Source: Plasmodiophora brassicae (taxonomy: Eukaryota > Endomyxa: Phytomyxea > Phytomyxea > Plasmodiophorida). From it: 64,000 bases of DNA. Location of the stretch: positions 1,054,001 to 1,118,000 of the forward strand of contig CP145422.1 of the NCBI GenBank assembly GCA_036867785.1. The letters run 5' to 3'. The position numbers and the translations under genes were made by a program. Below the pieces are notes generated by a model, which saw only the letters and a list, made by a program, of their open reading frames with translations, ran no database searches and was not told where the DNA came from. Shown here piece after piece: positions 52,863 through 62,003 of this stretch. The stretch's first letter is position 1. Each line of letters begins with the position of its first letter.

Positions 52863-54826
52863 ATGCTGATTCGGCCGCGCGGGCCTGCTGGACTCGCCGG
52901 TGCTGCTGATGGCGGTGCCGGAGCAGGTCCGGATTCGCATGCGCTGTATGGCAGGCGGGTACGGACACGATCCTGGTCCGCGAGACTGGCGGTCGGGTTT
53001 GCCGTCGTCGCGATCGTGAGCTGGATCCTCTTTGTTCTGCATTACGTTCGGTTTCACTATCAGTACGATGTGCGAGATCGTGTCCCAGTGCGCCATGGTT
53101 TGAGTCTCCCTCTGACGTGTGTGTTCGTATAGAAGAAACGTGTTGATGAGCCATTGGTACTGCCGGTTCAGCACGTTCCTGCAGCGACCGCCCCCAGGGC
53201 AGCTGTCGTGGATGCCGTTCGTCAAACGGCACATCGTGGACCGTTCTTTGACGATCCCACAAAGTCACCTGCAATCCTGGTCCTGACCTATAATCGACCG
53301 CAGTACCTGACCCAGACCATCCAGCGTCAGTTGCCCTTCCTGCCTACCACAATGCAGCCGATCTAATACGTTGCCATGTGTCGCGTAACAGGCCTGCACG
53401 AGCTGCCAAGAAGAGCGGCGTTCAAGGTATACGTCAGCCAGGATGGAGACCACTTGGAGACGTCGCGTTTCCTCGAATCCATAACGGACTGGGCAACTCG
53501 TTTGCAGAGGGACCGCCGGCCTTTGATCGACGAGAGGCAGGGCGGGACGGCATATCTTGCTCAGCATTACAAATGGGCATTGGATCGTCTGTTCATCGAC
53601 TACAACCACTCGCACGTTGTCGTTCTTGAAGACGACCTAATCCTGTCGCCCGACTGCCTTGTCATGTTCGAACAGACTGCCGTTCTTCTCGACCAGGACC
53701 CGGTACTGGATACGTTTTAACCCAGCGATCCATTTGCGCTGACCCCGCCTTTGTCATGACCAGTCCATATGGTGCGTCTCGTCATGGAACGACCTTGGCA
53801 GACCTCGGTATGCACACGACAATCGAACCCTGTCCCGAACGGATTACTTCCCTGGACTTGTACGGTACAAATGAGTGTCGCGGGGGGTCTCGGGTGAGTC
53901 AAAGGCTCCTGCATTGTAGGGATGGATGCTCAGCCGGTCGCTGTGGCTGGAGTTGAGTCCACGCTTCCCCTTGGATCAGTGGGATCATTGGATGCGTCTC
54001 GACACTGTCAGTCGCGGCCGCTCGTGTATTGTCCCTGAGGTGCGGTTTCGCCCATTTCTGGTAATCGGTTCTCAGGTGTTCGATGTTGACGCAGGTATCA
54101 CGAAATCGAAATATTGGAGAGAGCGGCACAACGGACGGAGCGTTCTTCGCGTCGCGCGTAGCATCTATCAAGTTCAACGAAGACCCGGTCGATGACTTTG
54201 GCCCTGTGGATTACCTGTTGAAGCGGAACTATGATCGGTACGTCCGCGACGTTGTTCGGCGCGGTCGGATCATGGGCGACGTGGGGGAGATTGCCGCGTT
54301 TGTCGGGGCGAACAGTCGTGGCAGCGCGGGGACAAAGCAGTACCTCGTGGCTCCTTACCTGCTTGAAGAGTATGCGTCTGTAACCGCGTCTCTCGACCTG
54401 CTGGATACCCCGCGTGGGTACTACCAGGGCGTCACTCTGCTGTCACTGGGGCCGTCTCGCGGCATTGTTCTGATTGATCGTCGTGTTTCGCCGTTCTGTC
54501 CTGATCATCTGCGCCAGCTTCCGAACCCATCCTTGTTGGCGCTGGCCGCTGAACGGAATGTCGACTGTGACGCGACCTGCGCCGGGGTGTCGATGGTTTG
54601 CGATCGATACCATTTCCAATTCATCAATACGTGCTCGGCGCTGGAGAGCGCGTTCCCCTGCGAAAGAGGGTGTCTGGGTGGCGTTGTTGGCGATGACGTG
54701 CCGAACTATGTGTCCAGTTCAGCGAAGCCGGACCTGCACGGGTTCTGCCTGACTACCGAGGGATGGCCAACGTGCACCGCCAAGCACTGGACCACTTCCC
54801 GTCTGTGTCCATGTATTCCTCGATAG
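52863..54826 (+). CDS. GT13 N-acetylglucosaminyltransferase (MGAT1/POMGNT1-like) with Cys-rich C-terminal domain
   Basis: Six exons: 52863-53069, 53133-53325, 53392-53702, 53764-53859, 53920-54039 and 54095-54826 (552 residues); introns of 55-66 bases, all in phase. A type II signal anchor lies at about residues 39-62. The GT13 core has SPAILVLTYNRPQYL, FKVYVSQDGDH, AQHYKWALDRLF, the metal-binding VVLEDDLILSPD, IWCVSSWND, SRTDYFPGLGWML and WDHWMR. It should transfer GlcNAc in the Golgi, perhaps GlcNAc-T I on N-glycans. After the core, residues from about 455 on form a compact Cys-rich region (CDATC, a YHFQFINTC-type block, CERGC, LCPC) not found in MGAT1; it recalls Cys-rich tails of GlcNAc-T V-like enzymes. 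Confidence 0.87.
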
Positions 54827-55347
54827 GCAGCCGGTTGCGTCCCATCCTGTTATTCTTGCATTTCAAGCTCATTAAACCGATCCATCTACCTGACGCGCTG
54901 AGCCTGACGTCGCTAGGTTGTATGATCCCGATAGCCGGTTTGGACGTAGACATTCGTTTCGCCCGTGGAAAACAACGTTGCCGAGGATGTGACAGCCCTC
55001 GTCAGGCTGCATAAACAAAGGCCTACGATACACCTGCGACCTGCGTGACCTTGGGCGCAGGAGCGTCTTTTGAAAAGGCAACATCGACGGCGCAGGTCGC
55101 TCTTCTGGCATATGAACGTAAGCGCATTCATTGCCCACTGATAACCGAAGTGGTATCATCGTCGACGCGATAACAACGCCCTGCAATCCGTTGATGGGTG
55201 CTGTTCCGACAAGTACTTCGTTTTCGGTCATGACGTCGGATGCCCCATGAGGAAATTGTTGTCTCCGACAGATACGGTGTAGTTATCGAAAATGTAGAAT
55301 ACTGACCAGAACGTGGGCACCACGAACTGAGGGGAAGTCCCCTGATC
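54827..55347. other. Convergent intergenic region
   Basis: Between the GT13 stop and the leftward membrane-protein gene. Minus-strand frames are open, and one short stretch (about 55243-55330) reads like FWSVFYIFDNY, but no gene model can be built. Confidence 0.35.
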
Positions 55348-55896
55348 TCAACCCTGCTCGACCTGGTTGCCGGCTTCATCCTTCTCTTTCATCATCTTGC
55401 CGACCACGAAGCTCCAAGCGTCGCGCGACTGGCGTACCTTGATGGCGTATACAGCCAACGCGGCAATGCAAATCATGAGCAGGACGGTGAACAGCGTCAT
55501 TGCCAGCAGTGTGATCGTGCGTATGTCGCTGGTAACCATCTCCTTCCATGATTCATGCGAGCCTGGTGTCGATGTCGAATATTGAGCAGCAGTAGACGAC
55601 CCAGCCGCCGGTTCTGCAATTGAAGCCTGCCGCTTCCCAATGGCCCTCACGACGGCAACCGTGCCTAGGGCAGCCGCCGTGCCTGCTGCAGCCAAGAGCT
55701 TAGCGTTCCCGTCTGTGGCAGTCAAAGGTGAGGCCGCCTGGGCAGTATGCTCTACCGCTACGACGTTACTCTTTGTCATGAACGGGGCTGGCGGTGCCGG
55801 ATGGTCATCCTGACGGTCCCCACTAGTGGCATCGGCGTCAGGCAGGAGGAGCACGCATACGGCCAACCACACGAACGACGTGACGAGATGTTCCAT
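55348..55896 (-). CDS. Small signal-peptide membrane protein, uncharacterised
   Basis: Single exon, 182 residues starting at the minus-strand ATG at 55896. Residues 1-23 are a signal peptide (SFVWLAVCVLLLPDADA). The middle is Ala/Thr/Ser-rich, with a moderately hydrophobic stretch (LLAAAGTAAALGTVAVVRAI). A strong transmembrane helix lies at about residues 127-154 (TITLLAMTLFTVLLMICIAALAVY). A charged cytosolic tail follows (KMMKEKDEAGNQVEQG). The frame is open further upstream, but those residues precede the signal peptide. The family is not recognised; a type I surface or organelle membrane protein is likely. Confidence 0.6.
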   Translation of the reverse strand: MEHLVTSFVWLAVCVLLLPDADATSGDRQDDHPAPPAPFMTKSNVVAVEHTAQAASPLTATDGNAKLLAAAGTAAALGTVAVVRAIGKRQASIAEPAAGSSTAAQYSTSTPGSHESWKEMVTSDIRTITLLAMTLFTVLLMICIAALAVYAIKVRQSRDAWSFVVGKMMKEKDEAGNQVEQG

Positions 55897-56147
55897 GGGC
55901 AGCGGTTCGCAGGCACACGCGGCGATGTCGACGGGCTGGCGATGGCCCGCTACGCCCCGAAATAGAATCTCCCGACACCCGAAATGGCAGGGCACACGCA
56001 GCAGCACCAGACAGTGAGACCCCAACAGCTGTGTCCACTAAACGACTTCCGTCGATGACGCTGGCCGCGCCAACAGACCACAGCAGCGGGAACCGACTGA
56101 CGTAACTGACGTAATATATTCGTGTCGATAGGGCGACCGCGCATGCG

Positions 56148-57335
56148 TCATTCCGCCTGCCTATCGATGAACTTGCTTTCTGGGTAGAACGTCGCGCCGA
56201 CTAGCTTGCCGTTGAACGACCGCGTCTTCAGGACGTCCCGAGCCGCGCTGGCATGATCGACGCTGTCGAACTGGACCCATATCTTGCCGACACCGGGCGG
56301 GTCGTTTTCGGGGCCGTCCGCCGACGGCTTCGGGATCCAGACTTGCTCAACCGGACCGAACTTCTGGCACTCCTCGCGCACGTCCAGCAGAATATCATCG
56401 TACTCGTCCTTGTCGAGGAGATCGCCCCTCGAGCACATGTTAGTCAGCAGAATGACGCGAGTGGGCGCCGTGATGGCCTGGTCGACGAGGTGAGCAGGAA
56501 CGGGCGGCGCCGCTGTCGAATGGGCCGGTAGTCGGCCGGTGCAGTCCGCTGGGGCGGCTGGCAGGCCGGCAATATCCATGACGAACGTGTCAAGGTGGTC
56601 CGGTGCCGGCATGTAATCCGCTGGGCGTCCCACGCGAAGCGGGCGACCGCCGAGCATCAGGCCGTCAAAGATGTCGATGCAGCGGGTCGCATCTGAGACA
56701 GCACGACATTCGCTGATTAACGATTTCAGCTCACATACGAACGGGGCCGACCAATCATACAACATGTGACATGTAACTTACACGAACTGAGAAGACGAGG
56801 TCAGAATCGGAGCACACACGGGCCAGACGCGGTCCGAACTTACACAGAAGGACCCGTCGGAGCTCGTCCAGACGGAGACGACGGGGTTCGGCGTGGTGAT
56901 CCCACTGGCGATGGCCGCGTTCGTGAAGAACTGGACGAGGGCGGCCTCGGTGAACCCCGCGCCAATCGGCAGGTTGCCGCAGTACAGGCGCCGGGCCTGA
57001 CGAGTGACCTGCGCCAGCTGCGGGTTCGATCCCGCGGGCGATTGCGACAGGAGCTGCTTGATGAGCTCCGGGTTGGGTCGGGGCGGCGACGGGATCGCAC
57101 GGGTGCGGCTGCGGCTGCGGGTCTGGCGACGGCTGCGGCTGCGGCTGCGGCTCCGGTGACGGCGATGGCGGCGCGGCGACCTCGACGATGGACGCCGGCG
57201 AGGGTGACGCCCGGACGGCGACACCGACCTGTGCCGGCGGCGGTGACGCGACGACCGGGATCGCGACCGCGACTGCGACCGCGACCGGGACCGGTGCCGA
57301 TGGCGAGGGCGTCGGTCGGATCGCGGTTCCGACAT
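56148..57335 (-). CDS. U2AF2: Splicing factor U2AF large subunit (U2AF65), short form
   Basis: Three exons on the minus strand: 56844-57335, a 5-base microexon 56782-56786 and 56148-56712 (353 residues). An RS domain (RSRSRSQSRSRSRS-type) occupies residues 15-65. RRM1 follows: RNP2 is RRLYCGNLP, then FTEAALVQFF. RNP1, GSFCFVEC, is completed only by joining exon 1, TTCGT and exon 3. The block VSDATRCIDIFDGLMLGGRPL and RPADYMP end RRM1 exactly as in U2AF65. The C-terminal UHM has RVILLTNM, YDDILLDVREECQKFG, GKIWVQF and the R-x-F motif RSFNG. Between RRM1 and the UHM there are only about 50 unstructured residues, so RRM2 is absent. It recognises the pyrimidine tract and 3' splice site with SF1 and U2AF35. 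Confidence 0.88.
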
Positions 57336-57836
57336 CTGTCCTTGCTGCGCGGTCCGCACCACCCGCCGCGGATTGTCCAACTGAGCCGCCACAATTCGGC
57401 GACGGCCAGATGCGACCTGTGCCGTCAGCCGCGCACGGCTGACGGCACCACGCCCCGGGTGGATACAACGATTTATATACCGAGGTAGGACAGCGCAGGC
57501 GAAACAACCAGCGGGGGCACCCTGCAGTACATGGATGGTTGCAATGGGAGAGAGACCCGTGCGAGTTACACGCCAATGTGGCGAGATCGTCATAGTAGGC
57601 GGGGTAAGGCCGTCCTCTGTTTCACCTGGGCGTTATGCTCGTCAGCAGTAGAGCGGAAGCCTGCCTGCTGAGGTAGGTAGTGCTGCTACTTACTCTAATA
57701 GTGCAGGCAGTGTGCTCACCTGTCGTTGGGTGTCCCGTTTTGGGGCGGCGGCGGCGTCGCGTGCGTCGGGGTCTCATTGCGGGGCTGTGCAGCGGCGCGG
57801 GTTGATCCTGTCCCAGTCGGTTGGGGTGCCGCCGCC
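57336..57836. other. Divergent intergenic region
   Basis: Shared upstream region of U2AF65 and bL17m. Open frames extend U2AF65 upstream without conserved content. No RNA gene seen. Confidence 0.4.
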
Positions 57837-58199
57837 ATGTTCATCGACAAGCTCAGCAAGAACGCGTCGCACCGATGGGCCATGCTGCGTACCATGGCGA
57901 CGCAGCTGCTTCAGTACGGGCGGATTGAGACGACGCTGCCCAAGGCGCGGCAGCTGTCCAAGGTGGCCGACCGCCTCATCACGTACGCCAAGCGCGGCAC
58001 GGCCGGGTCCCGCATGCAGGCGACCCGCATCGTGCGAAGCACGGACATGATCGACAAGCTGTTCAAGGAGATCGCCCCTCGGTACACGCACCGGGACGGC
58101 GGGTACACGCGCGTCCTGCGATCCCGCAAGCGGTACGGCGACAACGCCACCATGGCCTTCATCGAATACGTTGACAGGTACGCGCACCTGGGCGGCTAA
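57837..58199 (+). CDS. MRPL17: Mitochondrial ribosomal protein bL17m
   Basis: Single exon, 120 residues, the length of bacterial L17. The conserved core is present: HRWAMLRTMATQLLQYGRIETTLPKARQLSKVADRLITYAKRG matches the HR...LLRN...L...RI.TT..KAKE...xAEKLIT.AK(R)G pattern of L17, given here in parts. The C-terminal VLRSRKRYGDNATMAFIEYVDR also fits. The ATG at 57837 sits in a GCCGCC context. Upstream codons are open but would add a hydrophobic leader without ATG. It resides in the mitochondrial large subunit. Confidence 0.93.
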   Translation: MFIDKLSKNASHRWAMLRTMATQLLQYGRIETTLPKARQLSKVADRLITYAKRGTAGSRMQATRIVRSTDMIDKLFKEIAPRYTHRDGGYTRVLRSRKRYGDNATMAFIEYVDRYAHLGG

Positions 58200-58447
58200 C
58201 CGCATGTCAACTGATGCTGGATCTCGTTTGGGCAGACCCGGGGAATTGCGACAGGCGCGAGCGCCGCCCACGATGGCACCGCGGTCGTCTACGACGGCGT
58301 CATCCGTGTCGGACGTCGATGTTGAAGGCGAGACTGTCCAGTAGATCGGGATCGGCAATAAAGCCTCACAGGTCTCCCCAACATCTAAATATCTGTGCAT
58401 CTAACAACGACAGGCACGCGTCTCTCTATCCGTGTTACGTGACGACG

Positions 58448-60957
58448 ATGACGGATACGATGGACATGACGGTCGTCCAGCCGTTGTCGATGACAATCAT
58501 GACGGAGGGGACGACGACGGTCATGGGGTCGTTTGCCACGAGTCGTAGGGACGACGGGGTGGGCGACGGACGACAGGAGGATCGCGGCCTGGAGGATCCC
58601 GTGCTGACGAGCTTCTGGGACTTGGTCCCCGACATCGTCGAGGTGTACATGCGAGGAAGTGCAGGTGCCGGTGCTGTTGGAACAGGGGCGGTATCGTCGC
58701 CATCTGTCGCACGAGTCGAGGCATTGCCTGACGACGCACCGGATTCCATTGCCATACCTTTGCAGTCCATGCGATTCGACAACAAACCCATCAGAACCAA
58801 GGTATGTACACTGAACACGGCCAGTATGGGGTAACCAGCAATGGGCGCGACCTGAGCGTCTGACGCAGATCAGGACGGCGGAGGAGAAGAGGGCCGAAAT
58901 CATGGCGAAATGGCAGAACGACGCCAGGTACAGAGACTTGTTCGACTCGGCCGTCATTGTCGTCGTGGACGACGCTGACGATAACGCCAACAACACTGCA
59001 TCCGGCGGCTCGCCAGACGATAGTACAAGCAGCAAAGGGTCGGTGGGGGGTATTCGACCCGTTGGCCCAGTGTTCTGAACGGCGCGCGCTCGATGGTAGG
59101 CAATCGTGCGACCTGAGCGACTACGTGGGGCAGGCCCAGTCGACGCATTCCCTGAAACTGAAGCAGCCGATGTTACTGTCGTCGGCGCACCCGCTCGCCA
59201 GCCAGGCATACAAGGTCTTCAAGAAGATCGCCACGTACATGATGGATCGCAAGTCCAGCAAGACGCCTCTCGTTCAGGTAGGGTCTGTGCGGCAGCCGCC
59301 CTCGGCGTTTCAGTTCACATGTGTGGCGTTTCAACAGGCACACGAGCTGCTCGAGGTGGCCATCAGGGCTCCAGAAGCCCTACGCGATGAGATCCTTGTT
59401 CAGGTTATGAAGCAGACGAACGAAAACCCGTCGCCTGAGTCGACCGTTCGTGGCTGGCGCCTGCTGTCGTTATGCCTCGGGCACTTCCCGCCGTCGTCGC
59501 AGCTGGCGCCCTACGTCAAATCGTATGTCGCGTCCGCGATCCAGTCATCGTCCAGCGAGGTCGTCGACATCGCCAAGTACTGCATGTCGAATGTGGCACA
59601 AGTCGTCGTCAGCGGCGCCCGGGTTCATGCTGCGTCCAATGCAGAGATTGCCGCCTGCGAACGTCGCCGACCTGTCGTCGTCAAGGTACGCCTGGGACGT
59701 CGACGGCGCGCCACTCGACTAACACATCGTGCACGGCTTGTAGATCTGGCACTCGAGCGACCCTCGCGACGTGCTGCGAGTGGCTGTCGAGCCGCATACG
59801 ACTGTCCGGGCCACGGTTCAGGCCGTCTCGGTGCGCCTGGGTATAACGATGCCGGCCGCGTTCGGCCTGTCCGTTCGACGACGCAAAGGCGCCCTGCGTC
59901 AGGAGATGGCCGCGTACGAGAAGGTGCTGGACGTCGTGTCCGAATGCCTCATGGCGGGGCGGGCCAAGGACAAGGACAACGCAACGGTCAAAGGGAAAGC
60001 CCGAACGCCAAAGGCGTCGTCGTCGTCGGCCGACGAAGCTGATCTGGTGGTGGCCATGAGCGGGATTGATGTCGGGATCCTGTTTCACGCGCGTCTCCTG
60101 ATTGCCAGCAAGAACGCGTCACTGTCCGATGGCGAATTGCACATATTCTTCCAGCGGTGCGTGTCGGACGTGCTGGCCGGTCATTACCCGGCCGACGAGA
60201 AGGACCTCATGGCCCTGGCCGTCATCCAGTGCTATGCCCAGCGCATCTGCAAGGACGCGAAGGACAGTGCAGGAGCCAGCCAGCAGGGCATGCCGGAGAC
60301 ATTGCCAAGGACCGGGAGTGGGGCATCGGCGGAAGATCAGGGGTCCGACTGGCTGTTCGAGTACCTGCCCGCTGATATCATCGCCATGCGCAGTCGCCCG
60401 TACCTGCAGAAACGACTGATGACCGATGCGGTCAAGACCATGGAGGGCAAGTCCAGGCGCGATGCCGAGATGGAATACCTCAGGTTCGAACCGCTCCATC
60501 GTGCATGCGTTCACGCCGGATGACCGATTAATGCTGTGGTTGCCAGATACACGGAGAAGTGGCCGACCAGCGGAGGGACATTCTTCGCCGCCACGCGACT
60601 AAAGAACGAGGCCAAAGGCAACGAGGACCAGCCTGTACTTCTGTGCGTCACCGAACGCGGTCTGCACTGCTGCGATCCGGGAACGAAGGCAGTCGTGAGT
60701 TGCGCCTGCTGTCGTACGGTATTCCCGCAATGTGCTCATTGTCGTAGAGGCAAATGTTCCCGTACGCTCGCATAAAGACGATGGGCGACGTGAACGGGAA
60801 CCTGCTGTCCGTGGTGGCCGGGTCCGACCTACACGAGTTCCGCATGCAATTCCTGACGGATCAGGCGCCTATGATCCACGACCTCATGCAAGAGTATATT
60901 TCCGTCATGGCCAGCACCCACTCGAACGTCATCCAAGACGTCATCACCGAATCGTGA
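58448..60957 (+). CDS. MyTH4-FERM domain protein without motor head
   Basis: Seven exons: 58448-58801, 58869-59038, 59100-59277, 59338-59685, 59744-60483, 60547-60691 and 60748-60957 (714 residues); introns of 56-67 bases, all in phase. The N-terminal 180 residues are Thr/Asp-rich and lack a myosin or kinesin motor. MyTH4 follows, with LASQAYKVFKKIATYMMDR, LRDEILVQVMKQTNENP, VRGWRLLSLCLGHFPPSSQL. Then comes a FERM module: a ubiquitin-like lobe (VLRVAVEPHTTVRATV), a helical lobe with ADEKDLMALAVIQCYAQ, and a PH-like lobe (TEKWPTSGGTFF, LCVTERGLHCCDPG, FPYARIKTMGDV). MyTH4-FERM tandems bind microtubules, membranes or integrin-like tails. The ATG choice is the first in frame. Confidence 0.82.
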
Positions 60958-62003
60958 GATGGCAAGCAACACCAGCATGCATGCATGCACGAACGATTGT
61001 ACATCAGTCCATGTCCCGCCAGCGTTGACAACGACATGCTAGTTTGGTAGATCAGCGGTCGTCGAGACCGACAACCTTGTTATTCAGCGTCCGATCCTGC
61101 ATGTATTTATACACGATGCAGAATACAGGACTACTGCCCATATGTGTATGGCTGCTGTAGACGTACGTAGCGTTCTTGTTCGCAGTTAGGCGGCGAAGTC
61201 GACCTCTGTTAGCATTCGGCCTTACCACATTCTGCAAACTGTTTACAAAGAAGGAGCGGAACAGCCCAAGTGCTGCAGGGAGGGAAGAGGCCCGCGTCCA
61301 GCTCTAACAGAGCACCGAGGTCACCAATCCTGGTCCGATTCAGAGACGCACCATGTAGTAGTAATAACTAGCCCAGCTTTTGATTGTCAGAGGCGGCGAC
61401 CGTCTGGAGGTGTAGGTACCTGCGGAATGCGGCAGGCCAACACGGAACGAAGCTCGTTTCAGGCTAGAACGATCAGCGCGTCGGCGAATTGCTCTCTACG
61501 AAACTGTAAAATGCCTCAGTCTTATAACGTACAATGCAGCACATGAGCAGTATTATAGACGTCTTGGGGTAAGGATAGATCAAGATGAAAGCATCCACGA
61601 GGGCGGACACTGAACATCGGGATCGTAATTTGGCAGCGGTCCGTTCGAGGACTTACGCCTGCCAAGCGTTCCCGCAGTCATAACGGTTGGCGAGACGCCG
61701 ATCCGGATCCATGCCGTTTGCTATAAACGCTATGGGCAATGGCCGTCCTGCCCGGTACACGATAGCAACCCGCGTCGTCGCGCTCCTTGTTCTAAATTGC
61801 CTGACTGTGGACATGGGCCATGGCAAGCTTGGTGGTCATTTCCGAGATTCATCACTAACAGGAGATCGGTCAGAAACAAAATACACAGGTCACCGGATCC
61901 CGACATGTGGATATTGTAATATTGTAATGACGAGATCACTCGAGAATGGTATGAGAGCACAGGCTGTGGACCCGTGGTGCATTGTCACCGGAACACAATA
62001 TTG
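60958..62003. other. Gene-poor convergent interval
   Basis: Between the MyTH4-FERM stop and the leftward vWA-ZZ gene. Composition is more balanced than in genes. Small features are an ATGCATGCATGC run near 60977 and paired ATATTGTAAT words near 61912-61925. No gene or RNA is recognised. Confidence 0.4.

Noticed and set aside
55243-55345. Minus-strand peptide FWSVFYIFDNYTVSVGD resembling the C-terminal strand of aspartic proteases
   Set aside because: It is too short, has no splice partner of normal intron length and no other protease motif nearby.
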